A stretch of 64,000 bases of DNA from Sphagnum compactum. Lineage: Eukaryota > Bryophyta > Sphagnopsida > Sphagnales. Location: the NCBI GenBank assembly GCA_965153455.1, contig OZ234499.1, forward strand, positions 17,108,271 to 17,172,270, given 5' to 3'. A program made the position numbers and the translations under genes. Each line of letters starts with the position of its first letter. The stretch's first letter is position 1. The notes beneath the pieces were generated by a model, which was given only the letters and a program-made list of their open reading frames with translations, made no database searches and had not been told where the DNA came from. Below are positions 24,110 to 36,595 of the stretch, in pieces.

Positions 24110-26740
24110 AAAAAATTGTCTGTTTCTTTCATCAGGTGCAATCACCAACCATTTTGTGAAGTCCAATTGCTCATTTGGCTGGATGGTTCAAAACTGCTAA
24201 CACTGCTAAAATATTTTTAGAAGTCTGTAGAGCTTAAAATTACCACCCATTCTCAACTGGAGTGTGTCATCAGCTTGACAATGTCCTGAAAACTCTCTCC
24301 ACACTTGACCTGACAGTCAAAGTGTGTTGCATGGAAGGCATCGGTAACTACACTAGTCTACCTGATTGCTTTGGTGACAGCTGGCAGAGTTGAAACCCTG
24401 ACAGTTAACTTGTGACTTTTGCCATGTAATGAAATCAGAGGGCACCCATACATGTTTATGTATTGTGTGTACATGTATATATACTGATGCTCTTCCAACT
24501 TAAGATAATTTTATAAACATAATGGTTCATTCATAGTTTGGAGTTATTCATATGTGGGGGTCACCTTGTTGGAACCCCTACAACAGCCTTAGATCACCTT
24601 TGGTCTACTTCTTCCTCAGGGCTACTTGCTGATAACTAGGATCTGCTGAACCTCACTTTGTTACAGGGTTTTTGGGTCCATTCACAGTGCTTACACCCTA
24701 TGCCAATTGAGGGAACTCTAGGTTTGATTAAACATTTCCAACCCTACACCACACCTATTATCTTTGTCGTTGTGGGATAGATAATCTGATCCTTGGGTCT
24801 ACTAGTTGAGGTTAAGGGTTCATTTCCCTCACCTCTCCTCCTACAGTTCTTAATTCAATGATGATTTCCTTTTGCTGACCACAATTTGAATTTGAGCCTG
24901 TGAAATAGCTTTGCGTTGAACATCATTGGAGTTGAAGGTGATCAACAACTGCACGAGTGTGCAGCAACTTCAACTCTAGTGTTGGCCACAATTCAAATTC
25001 AAGCCAATCATTTATTTTCCAAAGCTTTTGTTAGACAAATTTCAAGTTTGCTTTCTCACACCTTCCTGTTCTTTCTTTCTTTCTTTCTTTATGTTCAACT
25101 TGTGGTTGGTTCCATTTTTTTTGTAGCCTTCATGACTCTGGCTAATCATCAACAAGCGTCATATACATATACATATACATATACATTGTCTATATATGTA
25201 AAGCAATTGTGGAATGAATCAAACAAAACAAAATGTCAAACCATGTACGCATCTAACTTTCAAATGCAATAGGCATATTTGGCCTTTAAGTGGGGCTTGA
25301 AAACTCATTATTTGGCAACATATGTTGTGGTAGTATTAGGGGTAGATGTGGACCAAACACTTGCCAATGTGCATGATTTGATCCACGATTGAATGCCTGA
25401 CTGAATGCCTGGTAAGAGACATTTGTGTTCAATTGTTTTCACACTTTTAACCAATGACTTTGTACTTGTGTTTTGGTCATGGGTGTACCATTATGCATTT
25501 GTTTGGAAACAAGGTACTTAATTTATATAAAGTGTTTGGTGAAAGGGTGGACAAGGGCACATAAAATTGCACACAATTGCACTCTTGGAGTACCATGTCT
25601 TAGTGCATCAAATCCTAGTATTTAGCCTTGGGAATAATATTTGGTAATTGTTTAAAATGAGTGTTTGGTAATTGGGTGGATATTGTCACATAAAATTGCA
25701 CCCAATGGTCATATCTTACATGTTTTAGTGTTTGGTAAAGGTGTGGTCTAAGATAGATCCACAAATATTGCCCCTTGTTATGGGAGGCTAAGTGTTTGGT
25801 GATGGGAGGAAATCTATACTTTGAAAGGGATCCAATAACACCATAAATATCCTAAACCCCTAATTTCTAATGAATGTTTAAATCATAAGCATAGAAGGAG
25901 ATAACAAGCCTAAGTATCAATGGACACATTGTTGCATTGGGATTTTACAACTCAAATCTATTGAACATCTTAATGATTGGTAAGGAGATTCTCACACTTC
26001 ACATTTCTTACCAAAACAAGAGTATCACAACTTTGATTAGAGAATACCAAACTCGTTCCAATAGTTCAATAACGAATTCATTCTTCTCAAATGACTATTC
26101 AAAACGTGTCTAACTTACTCAAACTTATAAAGGATGACCTACAAGACTTCATAGAACTATTAATTCTTAATAGAAGAGGGAAACATAGACGTGAAAATAG
26201 TATGATGGGTGCAATTGAGTACATAGACAAAGTGTACAAGGAAAAAATGTAGTATGTTTAGTATTGATGTATACAACAATTTGTAGTTGTCCCACAAGTT
26301 GTTTCACAAGTTCAAAGGAATGCAAGCAGAGTATTGAATTGCATATTCCAATGTGCTACACAATATATACACAATAGATATACATTAACAATGTGCATAG
26401 AGACAATAGATGAAAATTTAGATTAGAAACACTTTGCATAGTTTTGGAATATCATTTTTTCTAGTATAGTGATAGAAGAACATTCTTTTAAATCCTTTTT
26501 TGATCTAACTAATTTTTTGTATTCTTGGGAAAAATTTAAAAGTGCAAGGGCATACCACTTATGGGGCCTAGATGGGAATCATCCACTTGCTAGAAGTTAA
26601 GTTCAAGAATACTAAGCTCCCAAATGTTTAATGTACCTTGTAGGAGAAGGAATGGTTTGTTGGATTAGTTAGCTTTGGACTAAGAGGATGTCCTTCCTTG
26701 TAGGAAAAAGAGGTGAATTGTTGGATAAATGAGATCTAGC
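24110..26740. other. Intergenic DNA with microsatellites and loose repeats
   Basis: No gene is supported. Short tracts include (TTTC)n near 25073-25092 and (CATATA)n near 25161-25186. About 25530-25810 repeats the phrase AGTGTTTGGT followed by GGGTGGA and CACATAAAATTGCAC, in at least two full and two partial diverged copies. Confidence 0.55.
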
Positions 26741-26741
26741 T

Positions 26742-28165
26742 TTGGACTACGAGAATCTATCTCTTCAATATGGATCACAACTAAGGACAAAATCTACAAA
26801 AGTGCAGAGGAACCTTATTGCAAAGGTGAACAACACATGGATGGATGAGCACTTGGAAGAGGTTTTAGATGTAATGAAAAAAGGGGTAACATCTTTGAAG
26901 AAGGTTAACAAGCATTGGAACATCCTTTTAACATCTCTTACTAACCATCTAAATGGCAAGATTAGAAGTAGGAATATGGCCCACTAGGTGTGTTGACATT
27001 TGAAGAGGATCAAGTTCATGTTTCTTGGATTTTAAACATGCAATAATGAGGATTGTTCATAACATTACAATGTTCAATTGAAGTTGAAGATGGTAAAACT
27101 TATTCAAAGTCAACTTACACCATTTAAAGATGGTGTACATGTGAACTTTTCATGGTTTCGGTTTAAGTACAAGCATTTAGAAATTACAATTCATCTTGCG
27201 AAAGGACTTAATATTTACAGGTAGAAGGATTAACCAATGACTTTTGCAAATCCTTCTGCTTGAACCTATAAACGTTATACATTCAACATGGTGTAGCCTA
27301 CATTTGGAATTTTGATGAAATAGGGATTTAAACAAGGCACCAATTAGGGGCAAACTTTTTGGCAAAGAGGGGTTCATATTAGGTCTACAACACAATCCTT
27401 ACGTCTAGGGGATGATAGTTCATTATAAATTACATTGTAATATTGTAGGAGGAGTTCTACCATGGTTTTACGTATTCAAAGGAAAAAAATCAAAGATAAT
27501 TACATCAAGAATTGCAAACTAAAGACATGTACGGTGATGTAAAAGAAGGCATGGATGACACTTTATCAATTCAAGGAATTTATGTCATTTTAAGAAAGAT
27601 TTGTTTCACGTGGTATCTTTTAGTCTAATCATCATTTATTTGTTATAAAGTGTTATTGTTCACATGTAGCTCTAGAAGCAATAAAATAAGCGCAATAGTT
27701 TGGGTTGGACATATGCACATTACCTTCACTTACTTTCATGCCTTTCAACCTTTTGATGAGAGCTATTTTCAACATTTCAAAACAACCTTTAGAAGAAAAA
27801 GAGACAATGTCATGGTTAGAAATTAGTATATTGAACCATATAAGATAGAGCTCATTGGTTGGTTAAATAAGGCTCTTGACAAATAAATGTCCAAGAAAAA
27901 TATTAAAAATGAATTCAAGGCTATAAAAGTTGGGCCATTTAATTCCAAGACAATGGATGACAAGACTATATTAATCAATGTGTACATGATAACACCTCAC
28001 ACATCATATGAAGAAGATGATAACTCAAAAGCATTTAATGATAATCAACAAGGGGGAGTTCATGGAATTACTAAGGAGCTAATGAACTTAACAACTATAG
28101 TAAAACTTATTGAATCAAGAACTAATGTTGGGAAAATGTGGAATCTAAACAAAAATACGACATGA
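26742..28165 (+). pseudogene. Decayed pogo/CENP-B-type transposase (Tc1/mariner superfamily)
   Basis: Translation across several frames gives fragments in the order of a pogo/Tigger-like transposase. There is a psq-type helix-turn-helix (EHLEEVLDVMKKGVTSLKKV then SLTNHLNGKI, about 26847-26960). A frame change leads to GPLGVLTFEEDQVHVSWIL (about 26978-27036), and then TPFKDGVHVNFSWFRFK, HLAKGLNIYR and the first catalytic region with WNFDE (about 27305-27320). Further on are KDNYIKNCKLKTC, KKAWMTLYQFKEF, a SHVALEAI block, LIGWLNKALDK and MSKKNIKNEFKAIKVG ending SKTMDDKT. Stops and frameshifts interrupt it throughout, and the position normally holding the second catalytic Asp (family LDGHGSHV) reads IKCYCSHV. 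The family match is from memory of plant DDE_1/CENP-B-like proteins. The element's ends were not found. Confidence 0.75.
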
Positions 28166-29269
28166 AAATGCCTATGAACCTTATTGCCATAGAAATAGAA
28201 CCAAAAAAATAAATTATAAACCTTGCTATAATTACTTGTGAATCAACACTTCAAATCCAAAATTATGCATCTCCAACTTAGTGAAGTTTTTGTTGAACTC
28301 ACAATTTGTTTTCCATGCCACACTTGCCTACATGGAAACAAGGCAAATAACCATTAGTGGATTACAATCAATCGCATGTTGTAATAAGTAATGAGTATTT
28401 GAATATTCTATGACAAAAATCTATGAACAAGGAGGTAATAGACAAAAATTTTTCAAATTGTTTTTAAGTACTTTTCTTACCTCACTTAGATACTATCTTG
28501 CCCCTACCTACCAACCAATAGGGCAACCATGTACATAATCACATGCTTACTTACCTACCTACCTACCTACCTAGAACAACCTACTTTTCATCAACATACT
28601 TATCTAACACTTATAAAATACTATTGCAAAAAGATGAGTGTATTGTACAAAAACAAATGAATATCGTAATATGAGGGTGGCTTCAACACATGTATGTCAA
28701 ATAATAAAATCAAATTCAAATTTCTATTTTCATAATAGGATATTTCAAAATATCCCTTTAAAAAATCTTCAAAAAAATTAAAATTCTTTTTGAAAAAAGT
28801 GATTTTTGAAAAAAATTAGCATTTCTAAGAATAATATAATGTGTTCCAAAGTTGCCAAGTTACTATGATATTTGTCTCCCCCAACCTATCAACATGTCAC
28901 TTATTGGCATGACCCTACCCACTTGGACCCTTTCTACCTATTAGTGGCCCCTATAGTGTAGCAAGGAACTAAATCTAGTAATGCCAAAAAGGGTCCAATG
29001 TTGCCATGAAAAAATGTGGGTATAATAAAAATCTTGTTATCCTTGATTTAAGCTTTATAAGTTTTTGTTCGAATGATGCTATAAGGTGAACCCTAAATGC
29101 AAAGGTGCCCAAAGGCATATTGCAACACCTACATATGGATTACATTCTCAAATGACCAACCACCATGTAACTAGGATTTACGCAAAAATAGTTACAAAAT
29201 GCAAGAGGGAAGATTGAAGGCAAGGGAGTAGAAAAAGGCAAGGTGATTGATTTAAAAATGTGTAAGAAC

Positions 29270-29870
29270 AAGTTCAATGTAACCTAGTTTGTAGTTGTCA
29301 ATTGGTTCAACCAAGGATTAAGAGAAAACAAGTAAGTGTAGAAAGATAACAAAGAACAATAGGGGGTTTTGTTTGGTTCTTAAGAAAGAATGATTAAAGA
29401 TGTTTGATTAAGGACTAAGAGGGAGAATGTGTGTGTAGGAAAAAAATGAGAATCAACAAGGGATTCAACTAGTTTTTGAGAGAAAATACACATGTTAAAA
29501 AAATAAAAATGATTAGGAAGTGTTTGGCTAAGGACCAAGAGAAATAACAAATGCATATAGAAAGAAAACAAGGATCACACATGGGGTTCCACTTGTTCTT
29601 GAGAGAAAAAACACACATAAAGAAAGAATGATCAAATGGGTTCAACCAAGGACAAAAAGAAAAGATGCATGAATAAAAAAATAATAAAGATCATTAGGGG
29701 GTTTGAGAGAGAGAACACACACATAAAGAAAGAGTGATCAAAAGCCTCAACAAATGATTATGAAAGTTTGTGCACGTGAAAAGAAAACATGGATCAAAAG
29801 GGATTTTGACTTGGTTTTTGAAAGAAAATGCACATAGAAAGATAATGATTAGAGGGGTTCAACTTACAAC
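29270..29870 (+). repeat. Degenerate tandem repeat of about 60 bp
   Basis: Words such as AAAGAAAGAATGATCAAA, GGGTTCAACTTGG, TTCTTGAGAGAAAA and CACACATAAAGAAAGA recur in the same order, with many changes, at roughly 55-65 bp steps through this block. The period is approximate because it was read by eye. Confidence 0.5.
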
Positions 29871-31260
29871 CAATAGAGTAACCAAGAAGGAGATAGATCT
29901 TGAATTAAAAGGGTCCGGGTTCAACCTACAACCAAATTAAAAATTGTGCAAACATCAAATGAGGTAAACCTAAGTTTGATTGAAAGAAACCATGAGAGAC
30001 TATGCACACATATTAGTTGGGCTTGAGTTCTTTTTGCAAGCAAGAGGAAACAAATAAAATCAATAGTTAAACTATGAAGGTGGATAACTTCTTGGCCTAA
30101 GATAATGAAGAAGTTTATGAAATTCCCGTTAAATTTTGGGGTGAAAGCACACAAAACAACCAAAACCTTTGGTGAAGCCTCCAACTTGTTTAGGATTTTA
30201 GGTTTAAGCAAACAATTTTTCACCCATCGTTGATGTAGATCTTAAAGCCATTTTGAAATTTGTCATCTTGTTCATTGATGTTTGATGAAAAGTTTTGCAC
30301 AAATAAACACACAAATTTTGCATTCATTTAGTTTGATCAAGGTTGTGGTCTTGTCCATGTGTCAAGTGTACATAATTTGTTCATTTCATGGGTTGCAATG
30401 TTTATTTAGGGAATTAACATGTCTTTGGTTGAAATTTTGTTTAGCAAAACGTTTCTTTTCTTATAGGCATCCATATTTTGCTCAATTCTTGACCAAATTA
30501 GGTGATTTCAATAGTGATGGGTGCACCCACAAATTGTTTACAACTTTTTTTGGTCCGTAAATACCCAATGAATTGAAGGTTTGGCTTTAGCAACTTTAGA
30601 GTCCTAATGTGTTTACCCCCTAGCCTATCTACCTTATGCCACTACTCATCCATGAACAACTTTGCAAATGACAAAATTGATAGGTTTGAGCGCTCATGAA
30701 AATCCCTTTCACCAAAAGGACTTGTGTAATATTTGTCCTTGTGACACATTACAATTGATGTGACCTTGTGACTTAGAACCCTTATTGAACACATTGAATT
30801 ATACTTTCATTAACCATGTTTGTAGTAGAACATTGCAACTAAAGATTAGAGAACCACCATAGCCGTGAAAAAATGACCCTTGAAGGGCAAATGAAAATGT
30901 TCAATTTCAAGTTAGTTTCCTAACCAATCTAAGATTTTTTCAAATTGAACAAAGAATTGTCACTCCAAATAACTTAGTCACATTTGTATTCCAAATGTGT
31001 TAGTGTCTTGTACCCAAAGAGGTTGAAGGGAAAAAAATATGTTTTTGGCCATTTGATTGATTGTTTATATTCTGAAATTTTTAGCCCTAGATGCCGATCA
31101 CATGTGCAAGTTATAATCACGCAAAAAGATATACCAAGTTATGAAGGTTATTGAATCATTTCTTGGTTTTGGACCAAAGCATTGGTGCACAATAACATGC
31201 ATGTGAAAAATAAACACCACTGTATAAATTATCTTACTATGGATTGTTGGGTTTCCTTCA

Positions 31261-31440
31261 ATTAAACTTGTCATGTGTAAATTTCATTTTTGATAGATAA
31301 TGAAAAAAATTGTTGGATTTTTAAAAATTAAACTTGTCATGTGTAGATTTCATTTTTGATAGATAATGAAAAAAATTGTTGGATTTTTAAAATTCAACTT
31401 GTCATGTGTAGATTTCATTTTTGATAGATAATGAAAAAGA
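31261..31440 (+). repeat. Three-copy tandem repeat, 66-bp unit
   Basis: ATTAAACTTGTCATGTGTAA at 31261, the same word with one change at 31327, and ATTCAACTTGTCATGTGTAG at 31392 start three nearly identical units (66 and 65 bp apart). Each ends in TTTGATAGATAATGAAAAA. The high identity indicates recent amplification. Confidence 0.9.
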
Positions 31441-33507
31441 TCCTATACATGGTCCTATGTTCAAAAACTTGTCAATTCATTGTTGCAAGGTTGCATCCAA
31501 GGATATCATATCTTTAGAGGTATTGTTATTATTTTACATGACTTGGTTGAATTAACAAATTGAACAAGTGGCAAGGTTATGGGAGGGATTGTGTGTTTGT
31601 TCCCAAGAAAGTTAACAACTTGGTGGTTACATTTTCTTCACCTTAAGGCTCAAAGTCAACAGTGCTTGGAGAGGCAATTTTGAACTTGTGCATAATGATG
31701 ATGTTTTCCCTTGTAAACATTGCTGAATTCTAAGCATTTGGTTGGATGTTTTGTAGAATTTGTTTACTGATATCAAAAAAGCTTCTTGAGGGATCCTTCC
31801 ACATGAGATTTGTATAAGCTTTGTAAGCCCACCATTTCTTGTTTCTGAGCACTTGGACAGTTCAAACATGCCCTTCTTCAGGCTTGATGTCGAAATGTTC
31901 AACTAAACATTCAACCAATGCATTCAAGTTATGAACATTTAGCCCAGGTTAGGCACCCAACCTATATATGCCAAGGTTGATATGGCAACAATGCTTCAGA
32001 TGAAAGTGCCTTTTTACTTCATAAAAGGCATTGTGACATTTGCACATAAGAAACAAAACACACCCTCAGCAACTTTAATACATATAGACAACCCTTAAAT
32101 CAGAGCTAATGACAAATACATATTACATGCACAATCCTTGAGCACTAAAAATGCAAAGCTAATTAAGTTCCTTCTCATGAAAGAATAAGGGGGATGGAGT
32201 TTTATTGATCAAAGGGGTGTGAGACTGGAGATGAAATGGGCAACTAGTTTACTTGTAAAGGTGTAGCACCTCTCGAGATCCAAAAGCAAACTTAAATGGC
32301 AAAATTTACTTCAAGCTTTATAGCTTCTCCTGGTCCATCACTTAACTCCTCCTAAGGAGTTGTTTTAAGGAACCCAACCATGATCTTGCAGCACACCATC
32401 CATGCAACCCTCACACAAAGATTGAACCCAATCTAATGGTTCAGTTGGAAGGGATTGAGCATTGACCAACCCAAATCCCAAATTTGACCCAAGTTTTTAT
32501 GATAGTAGCAGCAGAGAATTTGAAGGATTACCTACTTTGGAAGATCCCTGATTCACCTATTTCATGCAACAACAAGAATATCAAAAGGTGATAGCAGTGA
32601 CTAATCCAATGCTTGCATTGCCATATGACCATAGATGAGCTCGAAATAAGATAATGTAAAAAAATGACATGATATGAGAACAAGTTTACATAGAGATCCC
32701 CCCTCTCACATGGGTTCAAGCCTAAAACAGAATACAGAAATATCATTAGCCCATTGTATATCTGCTACTTCCTATCATACATCACCATGTAAATGAAAAC
32801 ACACAAGTTTCCCTGCTTATGTGTTTCAACAACTTTCTCCCTCTCCAAGTTCTTGAAAAGTATTACAACTGCTCAGATGCTAAAATTCAGAAGAAATAAG
32901 ACTTTCAGAAGGTGAACCCAATAAATCCTGGCATGCTAGAACTTAATATGGAACACCCAATATATCCCACTCTGGTACATGCTAAAACTTCTTCATAAAG
33001 AGCACCTAATATGTCCCATTCTAGTGCAAGCACAACAAATAGTGGCCTACAGAATTACAGCTCCAGTGTTGTTACTAAATAAAACATTACAAACTTGTAA
33101 CTAAAAAGAAATTGTTTGGAGACACCTACCTGGATACTCTGCCTGTTGATAATGCACAGGCAACTGCAACATCTAAGAGAAACAAACCATCCAGAAGTTC
33201 TGATACACATCCTAACATTAGAATTTTGGCAAGAAGCTTATCTGAAGAGGTAATTAAATGCAAATCAACCCAACTCTTCAGCCTATCCTAATATACTTGC
33301 TTTTGTCTCTTATCAACAGTAAATGGAAGTTTCCTCAAGCTGGTAATGTTTGTGCAGTATTACTACTCACTCATCTTGTATAGCAATTTGCAGATGGGGT
33401 GTTGGTGCAGCAAGGTGTGCACTTTTTTCCATGCTGCAAGGAAAAACTGCACCAACATACCCTGTGGTCTTTCCAAGAAAAGTGCCACCTGCTACAACTT
33501 TACAATG

Positions 33508-36500
33508 TTAGATAGCGCACACAAACTCCCCACTGCTGTCAACATCAGGATCTCCATCACCTTCCAAATCCATATCATCACCGTCCAGTGCTCCATCACC
33601 AAAGTAGTGACCTAACCCACCAGCAGCAGCCACTCTTGCTTCACCAATTATCCGCATGATCTCTTCTATGCTCTGCGGTGGATGGTTTGGGTCCTCAAAA
33701 TCATAACTCCGATCAGCACGGTCCACAAGGTCTGCAGGTAAGTTGCGCAGGAACCACTCATGGTTTTTGATCTCTTGTATGCTGATTCTCTGTCTCAGCA
33801 ACAAGTAGGTATATTAGACTTGTTCCCACTTTACACTTCTAATATTCGTGCTCATTTGAAGATCTCAGAGCTACCAATGAAATGCTGCTCTTACATTTGC
33901 ACATCATAATTTGCCAAAAAGCTGAAGAGTCAATATTTACCATTTCCAAAAAATGGAATGTTGTTGAGAAAAAATTTAGTCCTTCCTAACGTGGTGGCAA
34001 TGCAATAACTACCACACCTCACAACCAGGAAAAAAACAGGAGCATCAAATTTACCTTAGAAGGATTGGCCACAAATATTCGGGAGAGAAGGTGACGACAT
34101 TCAGCAGAAATATGCACATAGTCAGGAATGGAGTATTGCACGCTCAGAATGCGCTGCATCAACAACCGTCCTTAATAAGCAAAAGCAAAATGTCTTATAA
34201 CCTGCAATGTAGACATACTATCCTCTCTATGAGTAAGCAAAAAACTGATTCACATAGCTTTGACATAAGAGCTCACCCCAATGGTCTTCCGAAAATTTCT
34301 AGGGTCCTCAGGATCCTCAAAAGGATAAGCTCCAACCAACATGACATAAAGAGTCACACCACATGACCACACATCGGCAATCTGCAGGGACAGAACCCCA
34401 ATTCCATTATTGTGCAGAAAGAGAGTGAATGACACAGCAGAAGGACTGATTTCTACACATGGAGTTCTCCACAAGCCACAAATGCTCCTATACTATGGAT
34501 TAGAAAGCATGTACATCAATGAGCACAGAAAAGAAAACTAAGAAGCCCGTTGAGGACACAGGTTGGTAACATCAGAGGTTTGTAGAAGGTTGGGTAAAAC
34601 ACTAAAACATTTTCTTGGCTTTACCTTGCCATCATACTCCTTCTTGGATAAGACTTCTGGGGCAATATATGCAGGAGTCCCCACTGTTGATTTGGGTTGA
34701 GAATGTAACAGTGCTGACTGCAACCCATCATTACACCACAAGAAGCTTAAGAAAAAACAAAATGTAAAAGTGATGACTGCAACCCATGATTGCACCACAC
34801 AAAGCCCAACAGAAACAATCACCATATCCAGCTCCATGTTTCATAGCCTTTCTACCCACAATGTAAATAGTAAGGTCTGAAGCTATGTAACCAAACTTGC
34901 AAAAAGAAACTATACAATACAACTCTTCAACAGAGAAATGAATGCCTTACTGCAAGAAAGTGCCTTACCTTTGAGTAGCCAAAGTCGCAGATTTTGAGCC
35001 GGGGTGCAGGGCTTCCATCAAGGAGAGTGTTCTCCAGCTTCAAGTCGCGATGGCAGATTTGCTGTCACATAATAAAACAAAAACAGTGGCAATTTGAGGG
35101 GGAGAAACCCTCTCTGCACATACTTTGTGATGTGTGACTTATCCTCCGCACATGGGCAGCCTGATCTGATCCTGAAAGCACCAGCATCTTTGCAGCATGA
35201 CCCCATGCAAAAAAAAGAAAACAGACCTTGGGTGTACCAACAACTAAATAATTCTCATTCTTTTACAACAAGATCGGTAAGCAAAAAGGAGGGTGTGGTG
35301 CAGACAGGTGGGTCACATAGTGGAAAGTTTGAACATACCATCGAATGACAGTAGCTGACTCCAGATATCAACTGCTGAAAAAAGAATCTGGCCTGCAAGA
35401 CAAGGAGCCTGTTCAGAGATTACAAAAGAAAAGAATTCTTGTCTAGCTGACAATTTGTCTCAGTTGCTATGTCTAACTGGGAAGAATTAGCAACTGAATC
35501 CAAAAGCAGAGGCAGCTGCAAAGATCACTCACAGATTGATGGAAGAGAGAATGTGTTATTGCATAACAAAGACACTGACCTCATCTTCACTGAAACGACC
35601 AGCATTGCAAATGCGCTCAAAGAGCTCCCCTCCAGCTGCGTACTCCATGACAATAGCCAGATGAGTAGGGGTGAGCATCACCTGCATGAGCATCATCAAC
35701 AGAAACCCTTACAGGCAGTCAGAGAAATTGACCTGCAGAAAAGAGAGTCCTTTTAATGTCCCCAAACTACAGCAAACTACTATTGGGTCCTAAAGTCTCT
35801 GCAGCAACAAAAGCTTGCTTCTCTACCCCCCCCCCCCCCCAAAAGAAAACCAGAGTTTTCTGAAATCATGGGTGGGTGGGTAAGCTTGCTTCTCTAATGC
35901 ATGCAAAACATAGAAATGCGAAAAAAGGGTTTTCTGAAATCATGGGTGGACGGGTGGGTGGATAATTTACTTCTTTGAATCGTACGATGTTTGGGTGCCG
36001 CAGTGACCTGTGATTGATGATCTCCCTTTGCACATTCTCATCAATCTGATGCAAGGAAAGACAAAGACAAAGATTAGGGTTAAAACCTTACCAAGACTTC
36101 AGTCACAAGAGAAAACTACTAACCCTTGGAGGTGAGCCGGGAAGCTTTCCTTATACATCTCCAAAGATAAAAGCAAGAGAAATACTAACGAAATACTGTC
36201 TTCAAGAGATACAATTTCACCACACATACACATTTCCGCAAGCACGAAAAACAACAACCTGTCGAACAGGAAAGAACCTTACCCCAAAAAAAGAAAAGAA
36301 AAGAGAAGAAGGAGACCTAATTTTTTTTTTTTTTTTTGTTTCTGGTGTTCATCGGGCACTAGATATTCACCTTCTCCCCACGCTCGATGTACTTGACGGC
36401 AACAAGCTCGCGCGTCTTCTTGTCACGCATGAGTCTTGCCACTCCAAAATTGCCCGATCCTATATCTTTCACCAGCTCATAACGATCCACATCATGTATC

Positions 36501-36523
36501 CCCATGATCTCCAAGGGGTCCAT
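33508..36523 (-). CDS. SnRK2: SnRK2 protein kinase, subclass III (OST1/SnRK2.6-like)
   Basis: Nine exons read from high to low coordinate: 36523-36371, 36045-35971, 35681-35580, 35392-35339, 35061-34969, 34717-34625, 34381-34277, 34153-34055 and 33789-33508. All introns are phase 0 and the protein is 351 residues, usual for SnRK2. Visible features are the Gly loop IGSGNFG (21-27), VAVK lysine 44, HRDLKLEN with Asp134, DFG 154-156, and an activation loop with [17 protein letters not shown]. Ser165 and Ser169 correspond to the OST1 activation-loop serines. After the kinase domain come the SnRK2 box ([18 protein letters not shown]) and a C-terminal acidic domain II ([20 protein letters not shown]). 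The acidic domain marks subclass III, which is held inactive by clade A PP2Cs and released by ABA receptors to phosphorylate transcription factors and channels. The nine-exon, phase-0 structure matches plant SnRK2 genes. A 59-bp duplication around the exon 6 acceptor is odd (see findings). Confidence 0.96.
34702..34805 (-). repeat. 59-bp tandem duplication over the exon 6 splice acceptor
   Basis: Plus-strand AATGTAACAGTGCTGACTGC (34702) and AATGTAAAAGTGATGACTGC (34761) start two similar blocks that continue CAACCCAT(C/G)ATT(A/G)CACCACA. On the coding strand each contains TGGGTTGCAG followed by TCA, so an acceptor-like copy lies 59 nt upstream of the real one. Use of the upstream copy would add 59 nt and shift the frame. 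Confidence 0.75.
35805..35975 (-). repeat. Poly-C tract and duplication in SnRK2 intron 2
   Basis: A run of about 14 C residues lies near 35827-35840. The phrase GTTTTCTGAAATCATGGGTGG occurs near 35851 and again near 35931, and AAGCTTGCTTCTCTA occurs near 35811 and 35883. The inner copy abuts the exon 2 donor on the coding strand. Confidence 0.6.
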
Positions 36524-36556
36524 CTCTCTCCCGATGATCTCCTCCTCCCCTCCCGC

Positions 36557-36560
<4 letters not shown>

Positions 36561-36590
<30 letters not shown>
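36561..36590 (-). repeat. (GA)15 tract in the SnRK2 5' leader
   Basis: A perfect CT dinucleotide tract on the plus strand reads as (GA)15 on the coding strand, 38-67 nt upstream of the SnRK2 ATG. GA/CT tracts are common in plant 5' leaders and can bind GAGA-type (BBR/BPC) factors; that role is inference here. Confidence 0.8.

Positions 36591-36595
<5 letters not shown>

Larger units (their letters stand above)
28166..33507. other. Intergenic DNA with several minor repeats, no gene seen
   Basis: No coding region is supported. It contains an (ACCT)n tract near 28550-28574, a loose repeat block at about 29270-29870, and a clear 66-bp tandem repeat at 31261-31440. About 31.6-33.5 kb is less AT-rich and probably includes the 3' UTR of the minus-strand SnRK2 gene. 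Confidence 0.55.
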
